Shown here in pieces: positions 36,374-47,396 of a stretch of 64,000 nucleotides of DNA. Source of the stretch: Episyrphus balteatus (taxonomy: Eukaryota; Arthropoda; Insecta; Diptera; Syrphidae); NCBI RefSeq assembly GCF_945859705.1, contig NC_079134.1:10767545-10831544 (forward strand), in the 5' to 3' direction. A program made the translations under genes and the position numbers. The first letter of the stretch is position 1, and each line of letters begins with the position of its first letter. The notes below the pieces were generated by a model that saw nothing but the letters and a program-made list of their open reading frames with translations, searched no databases and had not been told where the DNA came from.

Positions 36374-36810
36374 AAGGAAAAAAATTGTAACAGGCTAATT
36401 TTTGGTATGCAGCTTGGTGTAAGGGTGGTTTACAATCTGTGAAAAGACCTGAAGTTTCCTTTGTCCGCTAGGCCCATTATAAGGGGTCAAAGGTCACAAC
36501 AGTTTTTATTTTTAAAACGCTAGGTTTGAGACAAAAATTATACAACATTTCAAACTATTCCATATAATTTGATTAAAATAACAAATATAAAAATATCATG
36601 AAAAACATTGGCGAGTTCGAAGTGATATAATTTCTAAGCCGTGAGTGATACAAGAAAACTTTGTATTACAATTTTTTGTAGAAAAAACCTCAGCTACAAT
36701 TTTGTAGAACATAATTTTTGTCTACCATTTTAAAAATAAAAAAAATGTTTTGACCTTTGACCCCTTATAATGGGACTAGCGGACAGAGTAAACTTCAGCC
36801 TGTTACATTT
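36374..36810. mobile_element. inverted-repeat element carrying DR1 sites
   Basis: TGTAACAGGCT at 36386 faces AGCCTGTTACA at 36797-36807, with flanking A/T-runs also inverted. TGTCCGCTAGGCCCATTATA, then AGGGGTCAAAGGTCACAACA, in the left arm is mirrored in the right arm ending TAATGGGACTAGCGGACA. A 50-base segment after AGGCT is present only on the left. Both arms contain GGGTCAAAGGTCA (36484-36496 plus; 36751-36763 minus), a direct repeat of the nuclear-receptor half-site AGGTCA with 1-bp spacing. It has no coding capacity. Confidence 0.65.
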
Positions 36811-36954
36811 TTTCTCCTTTCTTTGACAATTTTTCGTTTATTCTTACTGGATTAGTTGCTCACTAAGCATGGTCACACTCAGCTAGGTATCGATAATAAT
36901 CCAAATCCGATCGAACTGACAAACCTAGTCTGAACTATGTTGAGATAAACGTCG

Positions 36955-37470
36955 ACACTTTAACCGGGGCAGTTGGTGATTTTATCAAGGTGACTCATGA
37001 TTTTAATAGAGAAAGTTGCGATTTTACCAAGGTAACCTGTGATTTTAACGAAGCGACCGTTGATTTTACCGGGGACAATAAAACCCCGAATGATCCGTGT
37101 TTTTCTGGAGCAATGCGTGATTCTACCGGAGCAACCCATAATTAGTGATTTTATCAAGGCAAACTGGTATTTCATGGAGGCGACTAATGGTATTACCGAG
37201 GAAACCCCCTGATATTATCGGAGCAGTCTGGGATTATACAGGGTTAACCCGTGATTTTAGCAGGGAAACCGATGATTTCTCATAGGCGATCCTGATTTAA
37301 GCAAGAAATCCTGTGATCAGTGGTTTTTCGATAGAAAACCCTTGATTTTACGGTGCCAACCGTAACCGATTTTATGAATTTACCAGGGAAAGCTGTTATT
37401 TCCACCTGAACAATCCGTGATTTAACCGGGAATACCTGTGATTTAATACCGAGTCGACTCGTGATTTTAC
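36955..37470 (+). repeat. degenerate 21-bp minisatellite C1
   Basis: About 24 diverged units of roughly 21 bp around GTGATTTTACCGGGGCAACC, for example GTGATTTTACCAAGGTAACC, GTGATTTTAACGAAGCGACC and GTGATTTTAGCAGGGAAACC. Related units occur in opposite orientation at 61030-61400 and perhaps at 10730-10805. The weak frames through it are repeat translation. Confidence 0.7.
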
Positions 37471-39283
37471 TAGTTGAAAGCCTTCTTTTCTTTTACAGGA
37501 TATCAACTAAAGTTAATCATCAGCATGTGAACTTAAGAGAGGAACAGTGAAAAACCAATTAAACTCTTTCAATTTTGAGCCTTAACAAAGCTTCTAGGCC
37601 CTTACCTTTTAAAGATACTTATTTAACATCTGATTTGATTTTAAAACGTTCTATTATTAAGTTTTTTTTTAAGTTTCACATTGTTCCTAATTTTTTGAGG
37701 ACATAAAACCTAAAAAAAAACTGTGTACATTCGACCTAAAAAATCACAACCACTCAGCACAACATATCCAAATCAATAGTTTCTCATTGGTGTTCAAGCT
37801 TAAAAACACTTCAAATTCGAAAATTGATTCTCTGGATCGTAAATTGGTTGCTTTTATACTCATAAAATGGTCGAACACACTTGTTCCACTTGATGAGCAC
37901 CCACCAACTCCAGCTCATAATATTACAACACCAGTCTCTTCAGCATGAGAGCAATATTCTTGCTACTTTTACAGCCAATTAGAAATTTCTGCTCTCTCGC
38001 TAATACTTCGGTGTTGGTTGGTAAGTGTTATAGCTTGTTCTAAATTCGCATGCATGACCGCCGATCAATTAAAAAACATAAAAAAGTAGTCAACAAAAAA
38101 ATTCCCTAAAAATATACATAAAATAATCCCAAAAAAAAAAAGATCCAACGAAATGAAACCACTCAAGCGCCTTAGCCTCTGACCTATTCACAGTAAAAAA
38201 AAAATAAATGAAAAACTCTAGTATACTCAGATGTACGATATGGGTGGATGGACGGACAAATGGCTTGATTTTTTTTTTTTTTTTATCTTGACCCCCAATT
38301 TGGCCTACCACGTCTCCAACACACTACCTCGGGGAAAAAGTCGTCATGTCCATCCAGCAAATCCCCAAACATATAGTACTTATTTTTGATATGTGCCACA
38401 ATCAGCAACAATATAGGGATGGCAATAGAGTCTCCGTCCCCATGGGTATAACCCAATGTACCCTAATAACACCCCGCATAATGATGACAGGCGACGCAAA
38501 GCGTTGATCCCTGCTATAAGGTTAGGTAGGAAGGTATATTTCTACTGCTACTGGATAGATTAGGGGTTTGGGGAAGCTTTGATGTTGTAAAGAACATTTT
38601 GCTTTGTGCTTTGTCATAGTGTGTAGGGACTGTCAAGTACAGAGTAAGGGAGTGGAGCAATGAGGTTCTTATACCCTAAGTCGTCGTGTGGGAATGACCA
38701 AAAAAATGGGAAGACAACGTCAACGACAGACTTTTTTTTTTGGGTGAGTTCCGCCTGGTTATAGGATTTTTTTCGTGGACAGGGCACGTGTACCTACGTA
38801 TTTTTATTTCCGTTCGTCCTTCCTGTTGTCGCGTCCGTTGCCATCATTCTCACATAAATATATTGGATGTGTGCTGTGAACATCGATTCTGGTGAAAAGA
38901 AGTTGGGCGTCGTCATTCTCGTCTTGTACAGACTTTTTTTTTGTTCGATTTTATTGTATATCCTTCAAGCTAAAAAAAAAGGAAAATAATATTTTTTTTC
39001 TCATTTCCTTTTTTTTTTTTTTTCTATAAAAACAGGACATGTATTTATGTACTATATAAGCTGCATGAAAACAAGTCCTATGTGGATTGATATCAATTCG
39101 TCTTTTTTTTCTGTAACAAATATTTGACAAGAGATGTTTGTGTTGTGATGGATGGATGTGTGGGTTTTCTCAGGAACTTATTTGTTATATTTCTTTCACG
39201 TTTACACTCGATGTGTTTAATTAATAATAATCGATATGGTTTGAGTTTGAAACTGCTTTTGATATAAAAAGAAAACATATTTT
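37471..39283. other. non-coding sequence, nothing recognised
   Basis: Moderately AT-rich with homopolymers near 38270 and 39010. A polypyrimidine-AG at about 37481-37498 looks like a 3' splice site but is followed by no open frame or donor I can support. Confidence 0.45.
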
Positions 39284-39340
39284 CTAATTTATATTAAATA
39301 ATAGGGGACCTAAGACAGAGCCCTGAGGAACCTCGATTTA
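39284..39340 (-). pseudogene. non-LTR reverse transcriptase motif fragment
   Basis: On the minus strand, codons from 39334 read EVPQGSVLGPLLFNIN and then a stop at 39286-39284. This is a nearly exact copy of the GVPQGSVLGPLLFNI block of LINE reverse transcriptases, with Gly to Glu at the first position. No flanking RT motif survives in any frame, so only a short island of an old insertion remains. It is separate from the copies at 16140-16285, 18086-18262, 30086-30620 and 57340-57410. Confidence 0.6.
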
Positions 39341-39838
39341 TTTTCTCAATTAATGCAACTGTGACCGAATTATTTTGATATTTTCTTGACACCAACAACA
39401 TTTTCATATTTCAAATTGTTCAAAACAAATTGTTTTGATATTTTGAAAACACCAAAGAATTTGATTTTTTGGTAACATTTTGGTTGTCTGTGTTTTTGTT
39501 TTATTCTTTCTAATCAACCAAATATAGAAGAAAACATTATTTCCCAAAATAAATCTCCTTCTTTTCTTCTTTGAAATGAGTGATGACAAAATAGCTATTG
39601 ATATTCTTAAATGAATCTTCCATAAAAATGTTATAGTGAATATTGTCACGCATGCTATTTTTAAAAATATGAATTTTATTTGAGTAAAAGTTCTTAGTCA
39701 TGCCAACATGCGAATGTCTTGTAAGTTTTTTTTATTTTATGTGCAACATTAAAGTTGATGGTCTGTACATTAATTTGGATATTTTCATAGTCTTCAAGTG
39801 ATGGTTGAGTTAGTTTTTTATTGATGAATTTTTCCTGA
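39341..39838. other. non-coding spacer
   Basis: AT-rich. AATTGTTCAAAACAAATTGTTTTGATATTTT near 39414 is a local repeat. No gene seen. Confidence 0.45.
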
Positions 39839-40208
39839 GAATATGATTTTTACTGAAAATATGATTTTCACTTGAAAATATGATTTTCACTTGAAAATAT
39901 GATTTTCACTAGAAAATATGATTTTCACTTGAAAATATGATTTTCACTTGAAAATATGATTTTCACTTGAAAATATGATTTTCACTTGAAAATATGATTT
40001 TCACTTGAAAATATGATTTTCACTTGAAAATATGATTTTCACTTGAAAATATGATTTTCACTTGATAATATGATTTTCACTAGAAAATATGATTTTCACT
40101 TGAAAATATGATTTTCACTAGAAAATATGATTTTCACTAGAAAATATGATTTTCACTTGAAAATATTATTTTCACTTGAAAATATGATTTTCACTTGAAA
40201 ATGTGATA
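39839..40208 (-). repeat. 19-bp minisatellite array B1
   Basis: About 19 units of ACTTGAAAATATGATTTTC, very uniform, with the main variant ACTAGAAAATATG. Each unit contains GAAAAT-ATG-ATTTTC, an odd-centred palindrome. The reverse complement, GAAAATCATATTTTCAAGT, is exactly the unit of the larger array at 42930-44305, so the two arrays are in opposite orientation. Confidence 0.93.
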
Positions 40209-40239
40209 AAGATTTTCATTTGAATATCTACGACCTACA

Positions 40240-40612
40240 TCTTCTCCTAAAATCCACATTTTCTACTTTAATCAACTTGGTCTTCTAGAGTTCACATCAT
40301 CTCCTAGAATTAACTTTGACTTCTAGAATTCACTCTGCCTTCCAAAATCGATTTTGTCTTCTAGAATCCACTTCTACAATCCACATTCTGTTCTGGAGCC
40401 CAAATCGTCTTCTGGAATCCACATCGTCTACTGGAATCCACATCGTCATCTGGAATCCACATAGTCTCCTAGAATCCATATCGCTAACTGGAATCCACAT
40501 TGTGTTCCAGAATCCACAAAGTCTTCTAAAATCCAAATCGTCTCCTGGAATCCACATCGTCCTCTGGAATCCACTCTGTCTTCTACAATCCATTTCCTTC
40601 TATAAAATCCAA
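40240..40612 (+). repeat. 19-bp minisatellite array B2 (GGAATCC)
   Basis: About 18 units of CGTCTTCTGGAATCCACAT with 19-bp period, best preserved at 40380-40600. The core TGGAATCCA is again an odd-centred palindrome, and early units have TCTAGAATCCAC. Three units make 57 bp, or 19 codons, so long false frames stay open on both strands here. It starts only about 30 bp after array B1. Confidence 0.85.
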
Positions 40613-42929
40613 ATTCCTCTCTTTGTTCAGTTTTGGAACTGACTCTTATCATGAGCCAATGTAAAAAGAGCCAATGTTGAAAGAATTGAGTTATTTACGA
40701 TTACCCACATTCATCAGTTAATTTCGGCAGCCTTTAATATCTTCAATTCCCAAACAATTTGTTTCCGATAAATATTTTCCTTTGATCAAACTTTGTATCA
40801 ATTCGATAAAAATCTGACCCCAATGACTGACCTCAACAAAATATAATTTAATCGCTTTTCAAATAGCCTGCTCTTAAATAGTTGATAGGGTTCTGAACCA
40901 TCAATTTAAAAAAAAAAAGCTCCACCAAACTATCCAGCTGCACAATTTTTCAATTTATCTCCTACTGGGCTATCATCATCTTATCAACACTACCGTATCG
41001 AATCTCCACATTGCTTAACAGAATTCATCATCATCCAACAACAGCAGCCAGCCAGCGCCAGCGTGATACCAGAAAACTCATTAACCCTATAACCATCATT
41101 GTCGAATTGGACGAGTTCGACCGATGGTGATGTGGTGCTGGGTGGTGGCAGGCGGGGCAGCACCCAAATTGGCCTGCAGTAGACGTTAATGAATGCAATT
41201 TTCAACCTCATCGAATTGGTTGTCGGTCGTCAGAGAGAGAGCAGTCAGTAGCGGCGGTAGCCGTTGTCCGACTTGTTGTCGATAAAATTCTTATCCATGT
41301 TAAGAAATTACATTTATAACGTCTATTCAAGAAAACAACTACCGGCTGTGCAGTGTTATAGCTCTGGGAGAGTCCTCTCGTCTTCCGCATCGCACCCACC
41401 ATCGCTCGCATCGGACAGTATCTGTATCTAATACCAATCTCGTGGAAAATCCAATTTCAATTCTATTGAGTGGTTATAAAGAGCGGGGGAAAGCTCAGCT
41501 CAGAGAGGACACAAAGACTGACGGGACACTTTGGAAACGAGAGGAGAGAAGTCTTTTGATGAAGGTGGAGTAGGAAGTGTGCAGTGCAGATAATCCACCT
41601 TCAATCTTTTCATTAACATATCTGCGGATGTTGGCTGCTGTTGTTGGTTGTTGTTGGGTTCGGTCGTCATTTTGTCGATGACCATAATGATGAGCCGCTG
41701 CCATTCGAGATGATGTCCATCCGTTGTTTGGTGTGCTGTGCCAGTGATGGTCGGTCGCTTTCCAGTAGGAGGAGTAAATGAGGCAAAATCACTGTTGATG
41801 CACCCAGCCAGCCAACAACGTACGTAAAAAAAAAATTAAAATAACGAAGAAAAGTAATTTAGTACATGATCGACAAGCAAGTACATTAAAGGAGGTTCCA
41901 GCGCACTTTAGATGGACAGCTCTCTGCAATCCATTTAGAAAAGACTCGCTGCGGAAAATTGCCCCTGACTGATAGAAAAGAGAGGACGAGAGAGAAGAAT
42001 GCATCCTTTGTGAAAGCCCAAAGAACATCAAATTGATTACACGGAAGAATATTGCAATTTTCTGTTCCATCGAGCGTCACCATCATCATTACCGCGTGCG
42101 TCGCCGTAGCGTCCCGTCTTCATAGTATGCTCGTCGTCGCCAAGGCTAGACCTAGGTTTGTCTTCAGCCAGCACACAACTTGTAACGCGCCCGTATAAAA
42201 ATATCTTATTTATCTGACCGCAAGCTAATCAAATAGCAAACAGAAAATTGTGTCCAATGCGGTTCCATGGCCGTGCCCTGCGGTACACCATCGTCTTACT
42301 TGGCCGTCATCGACAGTCTTCGACGGTCAGTACCAATGGTTGTGGTTTAGTTTTGTTTGTTTGTTCCTTTCTCTCTATGTGTGTGCCAAAGCAAGCTGCT
42401 CCCCTTAAACTGAACCTGAATTGATTTCGGTCATTAACTGTGATAAAAGTCTGCTGATAAATATTGTCTGATATTTTCAGGGCCCGCCAGCTATACTTTT
42501 GTTCGCGAAACAAAATCAATGGCAACATAATGACGACATTGACTCTGTGCGCGCGCTCACTATCACTACAACCACCACCGCCAGCCAGCTTATGGTTTTG
42601 TTATAAAGAAGTTGGTGCTGCACCAACTGCGGGCGCAGCATTTTGGTGCAACGATACCTGTTAAGTCGCGGAAGTCTGCGAACTTGAGGCTTTTAGATTG
42701 AATCTTTATTGTATTTGCCAGCGAACGCTAAGCAGACTTACCGGGTGTTACCTTTTGTTGTTGGTTTAGGTTTAAACAAAAGAGACTTTTGTACGATTTA
42801 GGAATCGAACGAAAAACAATGGCTTGGTTGTTGACTTTGTATTGTGACCCTGAAGTTGGTTAAAGGATTGTGAAGTTGCTTCGAGTTAAATTGTATCAAA
42901 TAAAACCGAATACAAATTCATGAAATTCA
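40613..42929. other. GC-richer unique island between inverted arrays
   Basis: From about 40980 to 42800 the sequence is visibly richer in G and C (GTAGCGGCGGTAGCCGTTGT, GCGCGCGCTCAC) and nearly free of transposon structure. Short frames on both strands (for example 41789-42070 minus, 42464-42664 plus) have no domain. GTATAAAAATA at 42193-42203 looks TATA-like and GATATTTTCAG at 42470-42480 like a 3' splice site, but neither is backed by other signals. It is a plausible regulatory block or alternative 5' exon region, unproven. Confidence 0.4.
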
Positions 42930-44305
42930 CACATTTTCCAGTGAAAATCATATTAAATGAAAATCTTATTTTCAAGTGAAAATCAAATTTTCAACTGAAA
43001 ATCATATTTTCAGGTGAAAATCATATTTTCAAGTGAAAATCTTATATACAATGAAAATCATATTTTTAAGTGAAAATCAAATTTTCAAGTGAAAATCACT
43101 TTTTCAAGTGAAAATCATATGATTTTCAAGTGGAAATCAAATTTTCATGTGAAAATGAAATTTTTAAGTGAAAATCATATTTTCAAGTGAAAATCAAATT
43201 TTTAAGTGAAAATTAAGTTTGCAAGTAAAAAACAAATTTTCAAGTGAAAACCATATTTTCAAGTGAAAATCAATTTTTCAAGTGAAAATCATATTTTCTA
43301 GTGAAAATCATATTTTCAAGTGAAAATCATGTATTCAAGTGAAAATCATATTTTCTAGTGAAAATCATATTTTCAAGTGAAAATCATATTTTCAAGTGAA
43401 AATCAAATTTTCAAGTGAAAATCATATTTTCCAGTGGAAATCAAATTTTCAAGTGAAAATCATACATCATGTATATTCAAGTGAAAATCAAATTTTCAAG
43501 TGAAAATCATATTTTCAAGTGAAAATCATATATTCAAGTGAAAATCATATTTTCTAGTGAAAATCATATTTTCAAGTGAAAATCATATTTTTGAGTGAAA
43601 ATCATATTTTCAAGTGAAAATCATATTTTTAAGTGAAAATCTTATTTTCAGGTGAAAATCTTATATACAAGTGAAAATCATATTTTTAAGTGAAAATCAC
43701 TTTTTCAAGTGAAAATCATATTTTCAAGTGAAAATGATATTTTCAAGTGAAAATCAAATTTCCAATTGAAAATCATATTTTCTGTGAAAATCATATTTTT
43801 AAGTGAAAATCAAATTTTCAAGTGAAAATCATAATTTCAAGTGAAAATCATAATTTCATCTGAAAATCTTATTTTCAAGTGAAAATCTTATTTTCAAGTG
43901 AAAATCTTATTTTCAAGTGAAAATATTATTTTCAAGTGAAAATCATATTTTCAAGTGAAAATGATATTTTCAAGTGAAAATCAAATTTCCAATTGAAAAT
44001 CATATTTTCTGTGAAAATCATATTTTTAAGTGAAAATCAAATTTTCAAGTGAAAATCATAATTTCAAGTGAAAATCATAATTTCATCTGAAAATCTTATT
44101 TTCAAGTGAAAATCTTATTTTCAAGTGAAAATCTTATTTTCAAGTGAAAATCTTATTTTCAAGTGAAAATATTATTTTCAAGTGAAAATGATATTTTCAA
44201 GTGAAAATGATATTTTCAAGTGAAAATGATATTTTCTAGTAAAAATCATATTTTCGAGTGAAAATCAAATTTTCAAGTGTTCAAGTGAATATCAAATTTT
44301 CAGGG
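42930..44305 (+). repeat. 19-bp minisatellite array B3 (large)
   Basis: About 70 units of GAAAATCATATTTTCAAGT, with variants CTTAT, CAAAT, GATAT and CATAA at the centre. A block starting near 43734 is repeated from near 43961, an offset of 227 bp (about 12 units). It includes the odd units CAAATTTCCAATTG and CATATTTTCTGTG, showing a higher-order duplication. It lies in reverse orientation to array B1. Confidence 0.93.
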
Positions 44306-44610
44306 CTCAAGATTGTTTGATCAGTAAAAGCGTTAAAACTTTTTGTATTATACCTGGCTCAGAAGTGGGATGCATTTTTAAAATAGCTACAAACACAGTC
44401 AAAATTGGAATGCTCGTTTAAGCTGTTGTTTCTAGACGTTGAAGAATTATCTAGAAGAGATCTAGATGAGAAGTGGTAGGTCATGTGAAAAATATTTTAC
44501 AAAAGTGTCATTGAATCAAACTGTTGTAATGTTTCATTCGTTTTCTGTGCACTTCTGCCTTTTTAAGCTATTAAGTAATTTTAAAAACACAAAATACAAT
44601 TTATTTATTT
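44306..44610. other. non-coding spacer
   Basis: Nothing recognised. GAATTATCTAGAAGAGATCTAG near 44440 is weakly palindromic. Confidence 0.45.
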
Positions 44611-44630
44611 CTCTCTCTCTCTCTCTCTTC
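44611..44630 (+). repeat. CT microsatellite
   Basis: Perfect CT run of about nine units. Confidence 0.85.
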
Positions 44631-46612
44631 TGACTTACATATAAATCGTTGTCGGATATCCTGACAAATGAGTAATGAGTTTCTTGCAATGAGAGGTGTC
44701 TCTATTTGTTGTTTTCATTTCGGAGAATCCAACAAAATCTGAACCAGAACAACACAAAAATATACAAAATTTATCCTTGATTATACATAAACCGTTATAT
44801 ATCGAGATTTTTCTTTCATTTTCTTAACCAGAATAAAAACAAAAAGAAAAAGAAGTTAAGAAGACAAAAAAAAAAATAAAGTATAATTGATTGAAAATGA
44901 CCCTCCAACTTTAACCTCCTTGGCAACTTTAACACACAAAAGCCGTCCATTAATTTTGCTTCTTGTTCTTCTTCGTTTTATTCTCCTTTTTTGTTCTTAT
45001 TCTTCGTTCTTTGGAGAGAGAGAAGAAAACAAAATCACACTAAGCACTTTTTGTGCTCAAATTCACAAGAAATTTCTTCTCTTTTTCCTTTGGATGATTG
45101 TTATTCGACTCAGCACAGACCAGCGGCAGTGGTGGCATTCGTCGGCATTTTCTTTGCTTTAGACAGACATTTACTTTTTGGGGCTGTATATATATAATTT
45201 ATATATAATACATAAATCTAAGCAAATATATGTATGAAAGTATATGTGTGTCAGAATATATCTAAAGAGCATATTGGATTTGTGTGTTAAAATGTTCTAA
45301 CCAGACAGACAATTTCAATGGAAATTTCCCAATTCAGTAAAATGAGTGTGGAGTTACTCACTCTCTTCCTTTTAAACGCCCGTCGCTACCCCAAACTTTT
45401 GTATATGTACCTTAATATTTTGAAAACTTTTACGTCTACGTATAAAGATATATGTTTGTATTTTGTGTCTGTGTTCGCGTCTACCCTTACTTTTCTTTTC
45501 TGACAGCCATTAAATTTTGTGTCTGTTGGGTGTGTTTTATCTTTGTCTTCTTTTTTGTTTTTCTTATGCCCCAATAAATTGGAAACCATTTCAAATTTCA
45601 GAGATGCCAGGTTATTATTAAAATTGCCAAAAATTCTGCAAAACGTTCTTAAATAAATAAATTTGTTATAGTGAAAATAGTAAAATTCTATTGAATAATC
45701 TTTTATTACATTGGGCAGAAGTAGGATGTAATTTCACCTAATTTTACTTCTCGCTTGATTTAGCGCGATTTACTTGGTTCATTTTGATGGTATAACTCAT
45801 CTACCAAATGCAATTTAACTGAGCTTATGATACTTTTAGTAAGCTCTCGACGAAAGCCTGCTACTTAAAAGTACTAGCAAAATGGGTGGTGCCCGGAGAA
45901 TGTCTTCTATCCTTTTTTTTCCTATGAAGAATGAGGTCAAGTCTTTGATCTTTAAATTTCAGAGCTTATCTATGCCCCTGAAAAATTCACTACACAGAAA
46001 AAGTGCTCTATTCCTAGCCAGGGAAGGACATTGGCATAGAAAGTGCGAGAACTGCTCTTGTTCCTGCGCTGGTCCAAACAACTATACGACAGTGGTACAC
46101 CCAGCTTCGCCGCATGTTCTTTTATCGGCCAATGTACTGTGCGGGAAAAATCTGGTAGATAATCTAGATGCAATAATAGCGATTTCGGGAAGATAACTTT
46201 TTCTTCCCTGCAATATCGCCAAGAACCTGGAGTAATTCTCCACTAAAGTTTTCGATCAGGGAAGGTAACGCTGTTCTTTATTGATAACTGGTTATATAAG
46301 CTGTGCCGATGACACTTTTTGAAATGTAATGTTGAATTCTGGATGTCAATTTCATCCTTCTTCAATTTGGTCCTCACTTCTTTTCTTTGCTTCATTATTT
46401 TCACCTCAACCTTTTCTACTACCTTATTCTTCATATTTCTTCTCAACCGGTAGTACGTATAATCCTCCCAGGAAGCTGCCAGGCGTTAAGGACTTTTATA
46501 TTAGCAACATTAGAGGTTGTGAAAATAGGTTACGTCACACAGGTACCTAGGTCAAGTCGGATTTTTTGGTGCTTTCGGCTTCAATTTTCTTAACTCATGG
46601 CTTTTATTGGGG
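44631..46612. other. non-coding sequence, nothing recognised
   Basis: Frames of 60-104 codons occur on both strands (44887-45162, 45882-46196, 46329-46550). They overlap opposite-strand frames and show no domain, signal or repeat that supports a gene. TACACAGAAAAAGTGC near 45994 resembles the end of the 10910-type element, but no partner was found. Confidence 0.45.
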
Positions 46613-47396
46613 CCATTTGAATCGTTTATTTCAGAAACAGCATAAGTCAATGAGCACTAACTTTTCAGGAGCAAAAAAAAAACTGTTTTTATGTTAAAAC
46701 TCCGCAACACTTCAAATTTAGAGTAAGCCGAGTTATAATCTAGCTAAAGACGCATTTAAAAACCTTAAAAATATAAATTTTTTTCAAGTCTAAGCGGGTT
46801 TTTAAGATTTTAAAGTCGCTGGACTTATGTCGTTTCTGCTCAAAACGAATTTTTGTTGGTAAAACTTTTGTTTTCATCTAGCTATAGCTTTCAAACCCTG
46901 CTTATGATTTTAATGAACAAAATAGCAGTAGAAAGAGTAAATATTAACCTCTTCATTGATATATAATTTTAAAGCTTGCGTGTCATGATGGCTGCCAAAA
47001 TAATTTAAAACTGTTAAAATGTCACATAATTCAACATTCAAAAAAAGCTGCCACCGCTAGAAATCTGGTTATAACTTTTGAACCTTGCGTTCAATTTTAA
47101 TAAATTGATATAGATATAGATAGAGTAATTCCTTACCTTTTTATAGATGTATAACAAAAGGATGTGCGTGTCAAGATTGCTACCAAAATAATTTTAAACT
47201 GGTAAAAAGTCATGTATTTAACAGTCAAAAATTTTGTCACCGGGTGAAGAATTTCCATATATTTTGAATCCTTTCAATTTTAGTTTTTTTGGGGGGTCTG
47301 ACGTACTTAATTTTTTTCCAGAAGATGAATAACTATATATAAATGAGAAATTTAAAAAAAAATTTTGGGAATTTCTGAAATAAACGATTCATTTGT
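46613..47396. mobile_element. foldback-flanked block with internal 190-bp tandem repeats
   Basis: CATTTGAATCGTTTATTTCA (46613-46632) faces its inverted partner TTTCTGAAATAAACGATTCA (47373-47392). Between them, blocks of about 190 bp repeat. CTAGCTATAGCTTTCAAACC near 46879 matches CTGGTTATAACTTTTGAACC near 47065. GCGTGTCATGATGGCTGCCA near 46978 matches GCGTGTCAAGATTGCTACCA near 47165. A partial third copy starts near 47256. It is non-coding, of unknown class. Confidence 0.6.

Noticed and set aside
40316..40652. Frames of 68-108 codons on both strands with 19-residue periodicity
   Set aside because: Three 19-bp minisatellite units make 57 bp, so frames stay open on both strands. Repeat artefact.
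42193..42230. TATA-like GTATAAAAATA as a promoter
   Set aside because: No initiator or downstream element at the expected distance. TATA-like words are common in AT-rich DNA.
39839..44305. CRISPR-like regular repeats
   Set aside because: Units of 19 bp are directly adjacent with no unique spacers, in AT-rich eukaryotic DNA. These are minisatellites.
45882..46196. 104-codon plus-strand frame with several Cys
   Set aside because: CENCSCSC looked like a zinc-binding pattern, but spacing fits no finger I know, and the frame overlaps an opposite-strand frame.
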